Shown: piece after piece, positions 49,769-58,016 of the stretch
Layout of the letters: the number at the start of each line of letters is the position of its first letter
How positions within the stretch are numbered: position 1 is the stretch's first letter
Source: CAYGBM01 sp964348225
Lineage (GTDB): Bacteria; Patescibacteriota; Minisyncoccia; Minisyncoccales; CG1-02-41-26
Reading direction: 5' to 3'
Assembly: GCA_964348225.1 (NCBI GenBank)
Contig: CAYGBM010000035.1
Coordinates: 1 to 64,000, forward strand
DNA: 64,000 nucleotides
The notes under the pieces: generated by a model
The model's database searches: none
What the model was told of the DNA's origin: nothing
Seen by the model: the letters and a program-made list of their open reading frames with translations, nothing else
Translations under genes and position numbers: made by a program

Positions 49769-50524
49769 ATGTCAGGCCATAGTCACTGGGCAACAGTGAA
49801 AAGAAAAAAAGGGGCAGAGGATGAAAAAAGGGGAAAGATTTTTTCCAAGCTCTCGCGCATGATTTCGGTTGCAGCAAGAGAGGGGAGCAATCCGGAGATG
49901 AACCCCAAGCTAAAACAGGCACTTGAAGAAGCGAAACGTTTTAATATGCCAAAGGATAATATTGAGAAAGCTATTAAGCGGGGGGCTGGCGAGCTTGAGG
50001 GAGAACAGCTTGAAGAAGTAATGTACGAAGCTATTGGTCCTGGGGGGATTAATATAATTCTTGAAGGCATCACTGATAATAAAAACAGAACCTTGGCTGA
50101 GGTAAAAAAAATTCTCCAAAGCCACAATGCTAAGCTGGCTGATGAAGGCTCTGTAAAGTGGGCTTTTGAGCAAAAAGGAATAATCCTGATAAACCCATCC
50201 CTACCTGCTGAACAGACAGGTGAAGCTCAAATGTCAAAAGAAGAATTAGAGCTGAAAGTAATTGAGACTGGGGCTGAAGATATGCAGTGGCGGAAAATAG
50301 AAGATGAAGATTTTCTGGAGATAACAACCTCTATTGAAGATTTGGAAAAGGTTAAAGAAAGCCTTAAAAACCAAGGGGTTAACATTGAGTCTTCCACTTT
50401 GGGCTGGGCCGCCAAAGAAGAGGTTGAGGTTTCAGAGGAACAAAGAAAAAAATGCGAGAAGCTTTTTGAAGATTTAGACGAGAACGAGGCAATACAGGAA
50501 ATATACTCCAATTTAGCTAGCTAA
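49769..50524 (+). CDS. yebC: YebC/PmpR-family regulator or ribosome-rescue factor
   Basis: 251 residues. MSGHSHWATVKRKKGAEDEKRGKIFSKLSRMI is the universal start, followed by KRFNMPKDNIEKAIKRGAGELEGEQLEEVMYEAIGPGGINIILEGITDN and the CTD VIETGAEDMQW. The family has been described as transcriptional regulators and, more recently, as factors that relieve ribosome stalling at proline runs. A stretch before EELELK (INPSLPAEQTGEAQMSK) is longer than usual and covers the palindrome at 50203-50221. Its other domains are of normal length. Confidence 0.95.
   Translation: MSGHSHWATVKRKKGAEDEKRGKIFSKLSRMISVAAREGSNPEMNPKLKQALEEAKRFNMPKDNIEKAIKRGAGELEGEQLEEVMYEAIGPGGINIILEGITDNKNRTLAEVKKILQSHNAKLADEGSVKWAFEQKGIILINPSLPAEQTGEAQMSKEELELKVIETGAEDMQWRKIEDEDFLEITTSIEDLEKVKESLKNQGVNIESSTLGWAAKEEVEVSEEQRKKCEKLFEDLDENEAIQEIYSNLAS
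50203..50221. repeat. ACCTGCTG palindrome in yebC
   Basis: ACCTGCTG-AA-CAG-A-CAGGT, an 8-bp stem with one bulge, in frame and encoding LPAEQTG in a loop between two domains. Confidence 0.55.
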
Positions 50525-50526
50525 AT

Positions 50527-50702
50527 TGGAGAAATTCCAATTTCCAAGAACCAATTTCCAATGAATTTTCAATGACCAAATTTTCAAACCGTTCACATTA
50601 ACGGAGCGAAGTGTTTACACCGAACGAAGTGAGGTGTTTGAAAATTAAATAATTGAAAATTGAGGTTTCATTGGAAATTGAAAATTGTAAATTGTAAATT
50701 AC
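50527..50702. repeat. AT-rich repeat A (TTTCCAATTTCCAA), between yebC and ruvC
   Basis: About 175 bp of TTCCAATTTCCAAGAACC, AATTTTCAATGAC, a central segment with GGAGCGAAG, and AATTGAAAATTGAGG. The two halves are roughly complementary. It matches the region 57265-57424 on the opposite strand over about 150 bases, with the centre (TTCACATTAACG versus TTTACACTGAAC) as the main difference. Confidence 0.85.
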
Positions 50703-51185
50703 GTGATTATCACAGGAATAGACCCAGGCACAGCAACTACAGGCTATGGCATTATCAGAAAAACAAAAAGGGGCTTAAGGTGCCTTGATTACGGTATAAT
50801 CGCAACCAGCCCCAAGCTTTCCCCAGAGCAACGTTTGAGACAGCTGAACAATCAGCTCAATAAACTTCTCACAATACACAAACCAAAACTAATGGCTGTT
50901 GAGGCTGTGTTTTTTTTCAAAAACCTGAAAACCGCTATGCCTGTTTCAGAAGCAAGAGGAGTGATACTTCTGGCTGCTGCTAAAAAGAAAATTAAAGTTC
51001 AGCAGTTAACGCCCCTGGAAGTAAAAATGGGTATCTGCGGGTATGGCAGGGCAGACAAAAAACAAATCCAAAAGATGATAAAAGAAATTTTAGGGCTGAA
51101 AGAAACCCCAAGACCTGATGATGCAGCAGATGCTTTGGCTGTGGCTGTGTGCTGCTCTATTAAAAATCGGAAGGTGAAGGCTTGA
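50703..51185 (+). CDS. ruvC: Holliday junction resolvase RuvC
   Basis: 160 residues from GTG 50703. RuvC cuts Holliday junctions symmetrically. The catalytic residues are in ITGIDPGTATTGYGII (Asp7), KLMAVEAVFFFKN (Glu), and PRPDDAADALAVAVC (two Asp). QQLTPLEVKMGICGYGRADKKQIQKMI matches the family. It is normal length. Its TGA stop codon shares its last base with the start of the CCCCACACCA-family palindrome, so the insertion lies immediately at the gene end. Confidence 0.96.
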   Translation: MIITGIDPGTATTGYGIIRKTKRGLRCLDYGIIATSPKLSPEQRLRQLNNQLNKLLTIHKPKLMAVEAVFFFKNLKTAMPVSEARGVILLAAAKKKIKVQQLTPLEVKMGICGYGRADKKQIQKMIKEILGLKETPRPDDAADALAVAVCCSIKNRKVKA

Positions 51186-51218
51186 CCCCCACACCAAACG
51201 AACTTATGGTGTGGGGGT
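51185..51218. repeat. CCCCACACCA palindrome abutting the ruvC stop
   Basis: Arms ACCCCCACACCA (51185-51196) and TGGTGTGGGGGT (51207-51218) with centre AACGAACTTA, one base different from the copy at 41597. It begins on the last base of ruvC. Confidence 0.9.
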
Positions 51219-51328
51219 TGACAACCTCTTTGGAAAATGTACAATTTTGAGTAATACGAAGAAAAAGGTCATACTTTTTCCCTACCTTAACCTTAAGGGG
51301 AAAAAGCTCCGATAGAGCAAAAGCTTTC

Positions 51329-51361
51329 TTTACCCTGTCAGCCTTAGTTGGACAGGGTAAA
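51329..51361. repeat. TTTACCCTGTC palindrome before the acidic protein gene
   Basis: TTTACCCTGTC and GACAGGGTAAA form a perfect 11-bp stem with an 11-nt loop. The CCCTGT core is shared with the 39-nt palindromes. It could act as a weak terminator or as a 5' mRNA element for the next gene. Confidence 0.7.
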
Positions 51362-51375
51362 ACGGGGTGAATTCC

Positions 51376-51552
51376 ATGCAACTTGAAGAGCAGATTTTAA
51401 CCAAGCTATTATCTCAAGACGAAGATGAAGACATGGCCCCAGAGGAGGAAGAGATGCCCGAGGAAGAGGAAGAAGAGGAAGAGGAAGAAGAGGGGGCTGA
51501 CGTAGGCGGTGATGAAGACGAGGATGAAGATGAGGATGAAGAAATAATCTAA
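51376..51552 (+). CDS. Small acidic protein, 58 residues
   Basis: MQLEEQILTKLLSQDEDEDM followed by uninterrupted Glu/Asp runs and DEEII. A GGGGTGA ribosome site precedes ATG 51376 and a strong terminator begins 16 bases after the stop, so the gene is transcribed as a unit. Its composition recalls the acidic tail of the RNA polymerase delta subunit but no delta N-terminal domain is present. Function unknown; it could act as a cationic-partner chaperone or be a DNA mimic. Confidence 0.6.
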   Translation: MQLEEQILTKLLSQDEDEDMAPEEEEMPEEEEEEEEEEEGADVGGDEDEDEDEDEEII

Positions 51553-51567
51553 CGATTTCTAAGAACA

Positions 51568-51600
51568 AAAACCGAGCACATTAAATATGTGCTCGGTTTT
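51568..51600. terminator. Bidirectional terminator after the acidic protein gene
   Basis: AAAACCGAGCACAT-TAAAT-ATGTGCTCGGTTTT, a perfect 14-bp stem that ends in T4 on both strands. Confidence 0.85.
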
Positions 51601-51645
51601 GAAATATGAAGAAAATTAGAGTAATATAGGAGAGTAATCTATCAC

Positions 51646-53775
51646 ATGCCAAAGAGACAACGTCAAAGAATAACATACAAAAAAAAGAGAAAGGTATTGA
51701 GATTTCTTCTCAAGGCTTTTTTAGCTGGAATTTTTTGTATTGTGCTTTTGGGGGTAGGAACTTTTATATTTTTTCTGAAGGACTTGCCCAGGCCCGAGAA
51801 ATTCGCTGAGGGCATTGTTCCCCAGTCAACAAAGCTCTATGATCGAGAAGGAAAGGTGCTTCTGTACGAAATTGCGGGAGAAGAAAAAAGAACGCTTGTT
51901 TCTCTGGAGGAAATCCCGAACTATTTAAAATGGGCTGCGATTACAGCTGAAGACAGAAAGTTCTTTGAGCATCGCGGGCTGGATCTGAAAGCAATCGCCA
52001 GAGCAATCCTCTATGATTTAAAGATACGCCAGCCCGCCCAGGGGGCTTCAACGATCTCTCAGCAGCTGATTCGTTCTTACTTCCTAACAAGAAAGAAAAC
52101 CCTAAAAAGAAAAACCAGAGAAATTATTTTAACCCTTGAGCTAGAACGCAGGTATCCAAAAGACCAAATTTTAGAGTGGTACTTTAACCTTATTCCTTTT
52201 GGTTCAAACCTATATGGAGTTGAATCTGCCTCGCAGGCCTTCTTTAAGAAGCCGGTCTCGGAAATTTCTCTGGCAGAATCCGCCACCCTGGCAGCTTTAA
52301 TTAGAGCCCCCTCGCTCTATTGGCCTTACGGTCCAAACCTAGACAGGCTCATGACAAGAAAAGAATTTATTTTAGAAGAGATGACGAAAGCAAATTTCAT
52401 CACTAAAGAACAGGCGGAAGAAGCGAAAAAAGAAGAGATTCAGTTTTCTCAAAACCTCAATCCAATCGTAGCGCCCCATTTTGTTATGTTTGTTAAGGAT
52501 TATTTGGAGCAGAAATACGGCAAAAGCTTTTTGGAAAGGGCGGGACTTCGCGTTATAACAACCCTGGATATAGAAATGCAGGAAAAAGCAGAAGAGCTTT
52601 TGAGGGAAGGGCTCAAGCAGGTGGAGGCCTACAATGCCAACAACGGGGGGCTGATAGCTGTCAACCCAAAAACAGGGGAGCTTTTGGTTATGGTCGGCTC
52701 AAAAGACTACTTTAGCAGCTCCTCTCCCGAGGGGTGCGACCCTGGAGTTGACTGCTTGTTTGACCCTGAGGTTAATGTTACAATAAGCCCCCGCCAGCCC
52801 GGAAGCGCCTTTAAGCCCTTTGCTTATGCAGCAGCTCTTGATAAGGGATTTACCCCCAATACATTGCTTTGGGACGTGCCTACTGAATTCAATCCTAACT
52901 GCTCCCCAAGCGCCACCCAAGAATACGACAAATACAAGGCAAAATGCTATCATCCGCAAAACTACGACGCAAGATTTAAAGGTATTGTAAGCCTAAGAAG
53001 CGCCTTGGCTCAATCCAGGAATGTGCCCTCGGTCAAGATTTTGCATCTAGCTGGGATTAACGAAACATTAGACTTGGCTGAGGATTTTGGAATCCAAACC
53101 CTGAAAGACAGACAACGTTATGGACTTGCCTTAGTATTGGGGGGCGGGGAAGTGAAGCTCCTGGAAATGGTATCAGCCTTTGGAGTTTTTGCAAACGATG
53201 GGATAAAAACCCCTTTAAATATCATCAAAGAAATAAAAGATCCCAAGGGCAATGTGCGTGAAGAAATAAAAAAGGATACGATTAAGGTCTTGTCATCGCA
53301 AATTGTAAGGCAAATAAACAATATCCTGTCAGATAATGCTGCTCGCGCCCCAATGTTTGGCCTAAGCTCCCCCCTTTACTTTCCAGGCTTTGAGGTTGCT
53401 GCTAAAACCGGCACCACCCAAAATTATAAGGACGCCTGGACTCTTGGCTACACGCCCTCTTTGGCAGTTGGGGTTTGGGTTGGCAACAACAATAACGAAC
53501 CCATGGCAAAAAAGCCTGGGGTTTTCTTGTCCTCTCCAATTTGGCATACCTTTATGCTTTACGCCCTGCCAAATTTTCCAAAACAAGAGTTTAAAAAACC
53601 AGATGAAACCACGACCGGCAACCCGATTTTGGACGGACAGCAGGCTTTAGGAAGCCATTCTATTCTGCATTTTGTAGACAAAAAAAATCCCCAGGGCCCA
53701 CGTCCGACTAGCCCTGGAAACGATGCCCAATACGAAAATTGGGAGGCTGCTGTTTCAAGGTGGCTGGGATTTTAG
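51646..53775 (+). CDS. Bifunctional class A penicillin-binding protein (PBP1-type)
   Basis: 709 residues. A short basic cytoplasmic tail, a membrane helix (about 22-45), a glycosyltransferase GT51 domain with ITAEDRKFFEHRGLDLKAIARAI and GASTISQQLIRSY, and a transpeptidase with SxxK (GSAFKPFAYAAALDKG), SxN (QSRNVPSVKIL) and KTG (AAKTGTTQNYKDAW). It polymerises and cross-links peptidoglycan outside the membrane. With the Mur ligase and the LDT-carboxypeptidase fusion it shows a complete capacity to cross-link a cell wall. It converges on dnaN with a five-base gap. Confidence 0.96.
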   Translation: MPKRQRQRITYKKKRKVLRFLLKAFLAGIFCIVLLGVGTFIFFLKDLPRPEKFAEGIVPQSTKLYDREGKVLLYEIAGEEKRTLVSLEEIPNYLKWAAITAEDRKFFEHRGLDLKAIARAILYDLKIRQPAQGASTISQQLIRSYFLTRKKTLKRKTREIILTLELERRYPKDQILEWYFNLIPFGSNLYGVESASQAFFKKPVSEISLAESATLAALIRAPSLYWPYGPNLDRLMTRKEFILEEMTKANFITKEQAEEAKKEEIQFSQNLNPIVAPHFVMFVKDYLEQKYGKSFLERAGLRVITTLDIEMQEKAEELLREGLKQVEAYNANNGGLIAVNPKTGELLVMVGSKDYFSSSSPEGCDPGVDCLFDPEVNVTISPRQPGSAFKPFAYAAALDKGFTPNTLLWDVPTEFNPNCSPSATQEYDKYKAKCYHPQNYDARFKGIVSLRSALAQSRNVPSVKILHLAGINETLDLAEDFGIQTLKDRQRYGLALVLGGGEVKLLEMVSAFGVFANDGIKTPLNIIKEIKDPKGNVREEIKKDTIKVLSSQIVRQINNILSDNAARAPMFGLSSPLYFPGFEVAAKTGTTQNYKDAWTLGYTPSLAVGVWVGNNNNEPMAKKPGVFLSSPIWHTFMLYALPNFPKQEFKKPDETTTGNPILDGQQALGSHSILHFVDKKNPQGPRPTSPGNDAQYENWEAAVSRWLGF

Positions 53776-53780
53776 CAAAA

Positions 53781-54905
53781 TTAGCTCGCCTTGATCGGCA
53801 TCAAGATATAAATATAGCTTTCATCGCCAACCGGCTTTAAAACTCCAGCTCCCTCTTCTCCATTAAGCTCAAAGACAACCTCTGAGCTTTTTATGTTATT
53901 GAAGCCATCAAGTAAAAATCTGTAATTGAAGGAAATTTCAACCCTCTCTCCTTCTATCTTAGATGACAATTCAGATTCGCTCTGACCCGTCTCTATGCTC
54001 TGGGAAAACACTTTTAACTTATTGTCTTTAGGTAGGGCTGTTATTTTAACCTCTAAAACCTTGCCGCTAAAAAGCCCTGCTTTTTTGATTTGGTTTTCAA
54101 AACTTTCTTTCTCAACCTGAATCTTGGTTGTATGCTTTTTGGGAATAATTTCTTGGTAATTAGGGTATTCTCCTTCAATTAAACGAGATAGCAGATTTAT
54201 TTGAGGATGAGAGGTCTCTTCTTTTAGAAGTTCAAAAAGCACCTGGTTCTGGTTTAAAAAAATATTAGCCTTGCCCTCTTCTTGACTTAAGATATTAAAC
54301 AACTCTCTCGCAGAAGACTGAGGGAGAATAAAAGAGCCTTCTTTTTGTCCTGTGTCCTCCAGGTCAATTGTCTTCTCTGCTAACCTAAAACTGTCAGTGC
54401 CAACCATCTTTAATATTTTCTTTTTGAGGTAAAAATAGACCCCTGAGATTTCTGGCCTCACCTGTGAAGAAGAGGTAACATCAATAACCTGGCCCAGCCC
54501 CTCAGCAACCTTGTGGATAGGGATCTGCCAAGAAACTTCTCTTTCTATTTTTGGAATTACTGGAAAGTCTTCTGGTTTCTGTCCCTGAATTCTGGTTCTT
54601 TGATTTTTAGTGGTTAAAACCAAGTTACCGTTCTCCTCACTCAGCCCTATTTTCTCCTCATTTATCAAATTAACTAAGTTAGCTAAAAAGGTGGCTGGAA
54701 CTACTAATTTTCCCTTCTTTTCAATTTTAGCTAATATCCACCAACGAATTGTAGTTTCTAGATTTGTTGTATTCAGCTCTAAAAAATTTCCCTTGGTTTC
54801 CATTAGAACATTTTGCAACACTGGAAGGTTCAATGTCTTTCGGGTAATCTTCTCGCAATTGTTAATCGCTTTTTTAAGGTTTTCTGTAAGTAATTCGACT
54901 TTCAT
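53781..54905 (-). CDS. dnaN: DNA polymerase III beta sliding clamp
   Basis: 374 residues, three clamp domains. MKVELLTENLKKAINNCEKITRKTLNLPVLQNVLMETKGNFLELNTTNLE begins domain I, and the end ...LKPVGDESYIYILMPIKAS is the DnaN C-terminus. EISGVYFYLKKKILKMVGTDSFRLA and IEGEYPNYQEIIP are further family marks. It lies downstream of dnaA on the same strand with 310 bases between, an arrangement typical of the chromosome origin. Confidence 0.96.
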   Translation of the reverse strand: MKVELLTENLKKAINNCEKITRKTLNLPVLQNVLMETKGNFLELNTTNLETTIRWWILAKIEKKGKLVVPATFLANLVNLINEEKIGLSEENGNLVLTTKNQRTRIQGQKPEDFPVIPKIEREVSWQIPIHKVAEGLGQVIDVTSSSQVRPEISGVYFYLKKKILKMVGTDSFRLAEKTIDLEDTGQKEGSFILPQSSARELFNILSQEEGKANIFLNQNQVLFELLKEETSHPQINLLSRLIEGEYPNYQEIIPKKHTTKIQVEKESFENQIKKAGLFSGKVLEVKITALPKDNKLKVFSQSIETGQSESELSSKIEGERVEISFNYRFLLDGFNNIKSSEVVFELNGEEGAGVLKPVGDESYIYILMPIKAS

Positions 54906-55215
54906 ATTTTTGGGGTCCGCGAACGTTTCACAAATATTCTTCCTTGGGATATATGTGAAAAAATTCGCTTTCCTTAATAATAACTTTAATAACTAATTAT
55001 TATTGTTGTTGTTGTTGTTGAGATACAAAGAAACTGGGGAAAATAATCTTTTGGTTTGGTTTTTTAACAAGAATCCTTTATTGCTTTTGTTAAAAATATG
55101 TGGAGGGTTGTTGGAGGAAGTTTTGGAAAATTCTGGAGAGGGGAGAGTTTTAAAGTTTTGATGTGTTTTTCTTCACAGAATAATAAATATTTTTCAGCTC
55201 GTTTTCCACAGATAG
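54906..55215. other. dnaA-dnaN intergenic region, candidate replication origin
   Basis: 310 bases without a gene. It holds (ATT)3(GTT)5 at 54996-55020, read on the dnaN strand as AAC/AAT triplets, a DnaA-box-like TTTTCCACA (55202-55210, one mismatch from TTATCCACA) just before the dnaA stop, AT-rich blocks around 55060-55100 and 55170-55195, and a TATGTGGAGG. It could be oriC or part of a bipartite origin together with 56578-56880. Confidence 0.45.
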
Positions 55216-56577
55216 TTAGATCTTATCATACAGCCTTTGACGTATTAAATTAATCTCAGTGAGCAAAGAATCGTCCTCTTCTATTTGTTTGGAGATTTTT
55301 TCGTAAGCGTAGATAGCCGTTGTGTGGTCTTTGCCTTCAAACTTTCGACCGATTGAAGGATAAGACTCTTGTAATTCCTGTCTTAGGAGATACATAGCTA
55401 TTTGTCTTGGCCTGACGATTTCTTTTCTTCTTGTGGGCAAGAAAAGGTCTTCTCGATTTAGGTCATAAAAAGAAGCTACAACCTGAATAATTTTCTTAGA
55501 ATTTGTAGCCTTCTTGGGCGAGGCAATTAAATTTCTTAAAAGTTTTTTTACCACAGTCAATTCTGGGCTTTTTTGGTTGAGTTTCTGGAAAACAATTAAG
55601 CGATTTAAGGCTCCCTCCATATCCCTGATATTCCTTTGGATGTTTGTTGCAATATACTCCAGTATTTCAGAGCCAAGCTTAATGTCTTTTTCGCTGCACT
55701 TAGATTTTAAAATCGCAATTCGTGTTTCAATATCAGGTGCCCCAATGTCCGCCATCATTCCACCTTCAAACCTTGACCTCAATCTTTCTTCAATAGCTGG
55801 AATTGCATTGGGAGGACGGTCGGAGGAGAGAATAATCTGTTTTTGGGCCTGGTAAAGAGTATTGAAAATATGGAAGAACTCCTCTTGGGTTTTCTCTTTC
55901 CCAGCAAAGAATTGGACATCATCCATAATCAGCACGTCAATTTTACAGAGCTCTTTTTTTAGGTTTTCAATTTCTTGATTTCTGATTGATTCAACAATTT
56001 TTGAAATAAATCTTTCTGAGGTCGTATATTTAACCACGCTTTTCTGGGGAAACAAGCCAGCAACGCGGTTGCCTGTTGCCTGGAGAAGATGTGTTTTTCC
56101 CAGGCCAACTCCTCCATAAATAAACAAAGGATTGTAAACAACCCCTGGCTTCTCAGAAACCGCCCAAGCGGCTGCATGAGCTAATTCATTAAAGCCGCCA
56201 ACCACGAAATTATCGAAAGTATAGCGAGAGTTTAGGTTGGTTTTTTGGTTAACCTTGAACTCCTGGAATTGGAGCTGGGGCTCTGAAACAGTTTCTTGGT
56301 GCTTTGTCTTTGGTTTGGGTGCTGGTACGTTTTGAGTTTTTACAATAAAGTCAACCAGGCGGATATTTTTATCTAGCGACCTCAAGATTTTCAAAATAAG
56401 GGACTGGTATTTAGAGCTCAGCCATTCTTTTGAAAAAGAATTTGGCACAGAGATTGAAATTACCCCGTTTTTATTAGAGATAATTTTAGTGCTGCAAAAC
56501 CAGGTAGCAAAGTTAGCTCTGGATACAACAAATTGTAGCTGGGCTAAAACTGATTGCCAGAGTTCTTCGTTGCTCAT
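55216..56577 (-). CDS. dnaA: Chromosomal replication initiator DnaA
   Basis: 453 residues. The N-terminal domain I (ELWQSVLAQLQFVVSRANFATWF), a variable linker, the AAA+ domain with Walker A YGGVGLGKTHLLQATGN, Walker B VLIMDDVQFFAGKEKTQEEFFHIFNTLY and sensor LSSDRPPNAIPAIEERLRSRFEGG, and the DNA-binding domain IV with the signature KGKDHTTAIYAYEKI are all intact. It is read away from rpmH, as at many bacterial origins. dnaN lies 310 bases downstream. Confidence 0.97.
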   Translation of the reverse strand: MSNEELWQSVLAQLQFVVSRANFATWFCSTKIISNKNGVISISVPNSFSKEWLSSKYQSLILKILRSLDKNIRLVDFIVKTQNVPAPKPKTKHQETVSEPQLQFQEFKVNQKTNLNSRYTFDNFVVGGFNELAHAAAWAVSEKPGVVYNPLFIYGGVGLGKTHLLQATGNRVAGLFPQKSVVKYTTSERFISKIVESIRNQEIENLKKELCKIDVLIMDDVQFFAGKEKTQEEFFHIFNTLYQAQKQIILSSDRPPNAIPAIEERLRSRFEGGMMADIGAPDIETRIAILKSKCSEKDIKLGSEILEYIATNIQRNIRDMEGALNRLIVFQKLNQKSPELTVVKKLLRNLIASPKKATNSKKIIQVVASFYDLNREDLFLPTRRKEIVRPRQIAMYLLRQELQESYPSIGRKFEGKDHTTAIYAYEKISKQIEEDDSLLTEINLIRQRLYDKI

Positions 56578-56878
56578 AGTAGAAGTTTTTTAAAATTTTT
56601 CTTGGGAAAAATTTAGCTAGTTTAATACTATATTATCAACCTATCAATATCATATTACAAGCCTGCTTTAAAATCAATAAAAAATTGCTCTTTGTGGGAA
56701 ACTTGAGGATAACCTGTGTAAAATCTAAAGAAGTTATTAAAACTTTTTTTCCAGATATTACATTTTTTTCTTTCTTTACCTAATCTGAAAAAAATACAAA
56801 AGTTTTTCAGCGACACCAGCTTTTCTCTTAGCTCAAAACAGCAAGCCTGGCAGGTAATCGAAGAAGCGAAAATTTCTT
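56578..56878. other. dnaA-rpmH divergent region, AT-rich, possible origin component
   Basis: About 300 AT-rich bases. They contain near-consensus boxes: the complement of TTATCCTCA at 56704-56712 and TTTCCCACA at 56693-56701. There is also a run of T/A stretches and no ORF. It supports an origin close to dnaA but gives no perfect DnaA-box cluster. Confidence 0.4.
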
Positions 56879-56907
56879 TTGGTATTTTATTATTAATCTG
56901 GTATACT
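56879..56907 (+). promoter_or_regulatory. Predicted promoter of rpmH
   Basis: TTGGTA (56879-56884), a 17-base spacer and TATACT (56902-56907). Transcription would begin near 56914 and give a leader of about 210 nt before the rpmH ATG. Confidence 0.65.
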
Positions 56908-56913
56908 AAAGAA

Positions 56914-57122
56914 TCCGTTAGCGACCCTTCACCCGAGGCTTTGGGTGAAGAGGAGCTTACGAAGGCTTTATCCGCCGAAACGCAGTGTAGGCGGATACAT
57001 GGAATACAAGAATTACCCGACCACCCTCCTTTACTTCGTTTCGGAGGGTGTAAGAACTCGTAAATTCACCCTATACCAAATTTGCTATACAAATTTGGTC
57101 GGGTTCATTAACGATTTCCAAC
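56914..57122 (+). promoter_or_regulatory. Structured 5' leader of rpmH
   Basis: Consecutive hairpins: CTTCACCC/GGGTGAAG, TATCCGCC/GGCGGATA, ACCCTCC/GGAGGGT inside arms ACCCGACC (57006-57013) and GGTCGGGT, and AAATTTGCTATACAAATTT before that closing arm. This is a long folded leader for a 44-residue protein gene. It might regulate L34 synthesis or consist of several of the genome's palindromes. I recognise no known leader motif. Confidence 0.5.
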
Positions 57123-57257
57123 ATGAGCGTTACTTATAAACCAAAAAAGAAAAAGCGGAAGAGGGTCCACGGTTTTTTAAAAAGAATGAGGACAAAAAGT
57201 GGCAGAAGGATTGTTGCTCAGAGAAGAAGAAAAAAAAGGAAGAGAATTTCAGTTTAG
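57123..57257 (+). CDS. rpmH: 50S ribosomal protein L34
   Basis: 44 residues, [18 protein letters not shown] then [26 protein letters not shown]. The family core KRxxxHGFxxRMxTxxGRxIxxxRRxKGRxxL is clear, though the last residues are more Lys/Arg-rich than usual. It is below the usual length limit of automatic ORF listing. It lies opposite dnaA and before rnpA, as at most bacterial origins. The promoter at 56879 and the structured leader precede it. Confidence 0.95.
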   Translation: MSVTYKPKKKKRKRVHGFLKRMRTKSGRRIVAQRRRKKRKRISV

Positions 57258-57261
57258 AAAG

Positions 57262-57424
57262 CCTCGGTAAATTTTCAATTTACAATTTTCAATTTTCAAT
57301 GAAATTCTAATTTTCAATTATTTAATTTTCAAACACTTTACTTTGTTCAGTGTAAACGGTTTGAAAATTGGAAATTTAGACATTGAAAATTCATTGGAAA
57401 TTGGTTCTTGGAAATTGGAAATTA
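57262..57424. repeat. AT-rich repeat A, inverted copy between rpmH and rnpA
   Basis: About 160 bp of ATTTACAATTTTCAATTTTCAATGAAA and GAAATTGGTTCTTGGAAATTGG. Reverse-complemented it matches 50530-50699 closely, so the two are inverted copies of one dispersed element. Each copy is itself an imperfect hairpin. Confidence 0.85.
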
Positions 57425-57430
57425 TGTGAA

Positions 57431-57781
57431 ATGCTGCCAAAGGCTCATCGTCTTAAAAAAGAGAAAGACTTCCAAGAAGTGATGAAGCAAGGAAGGACAG
57501 TAAGTAAAGCTTTTTTGATTTTAAAATTCAGGAAGAACGATTTAGCAGTAACAAGAATAGGCTTTGTGGTCAGCCAAAAGATTTCCAAGCGAGCAACCAT
57601 AAGAAACAGGGTTAAGCGAAGATTAAAAGGTTTAGCAAGAAGCAGTTTGCCAAGGCTAAGGTCTGGTTATGACTTAATCTTTTTTACCAAGAAAGGAATC
57701 GAAGAAAAAAACTTCCGGGAGGTTGAAATAGCAGCAAAGAGCTTATTAGAAAAAGCCGGGCTGCTCATCGGTAAATCTTAA
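57431..57781 (+). CDS. rnpA: Ribonuclease P protein component
   Basis: 116 residues from ATG 57431: [21 protein letters not shown] is the RnpA N-terminus, with [32 protein letters not shown] (the RNR motif) and [12 protein letters not shown]. It assists the RNase P RNA in tRNA 5' maturation. A longer in-frame start (57383) would extend into the AT-rich repeat and is rejected. The gene is followed by yidD after 13 bases. Confidence 0.95.
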   Translation: MLPKAHRLKKEKDFQEVMKQGRTVSKAFLILKFRKNDLAVTRIGFVVSQKISKRATIRNRVKRRLKGLARSSLPRLRSGYDLIFFTKKGIEEKNFREVEIAAKSLLEKAGLLIGKS

Positions 57782-57794
57782 ATCTTTAATCTTA

Positions 57795-58016
57795 ATGACG
57801 CAGAAAATAACCCAAAAAATATTTTTAAAAGCTGTTAGGCTTTATCAACTTTTAATCTCTCCTTTGCTGGGACCGCGCTGTAAGTTTTATCCCTCTTGTT
57901 CTGAATACAGTATTTTGGCAATCAGAGAACATGGAATATTGAAGGGGATTGTTTTGTCTTGCTGGAGAATATTGCGATGCGCTCCCTGGAGTGAGGGAGG
58001 AGTAGATTTGCCGTAA
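57795..58016 (+). CDS. yidD: Membrane protein insertion efficiency factor YidD
   Basis: 73 residues: [62 protein letters not shown]. The CRFxPTCSxYxxxAIxxxGxxxG and RCxPWxxGGxDxVP patterns are present (first written here as [10 protein letters not shown]). YidD has a single amphipathic N-terminus and assists YidC. It lies between rnpA and yidC as is usual. Confidence 0.95.
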   Translation: MTQKITQKIFLKAVRLYQLLISPLLGPRCKFYPSCSEYSILAIREHGILKGIVLSCWRILRCAPWSEGGVDLP

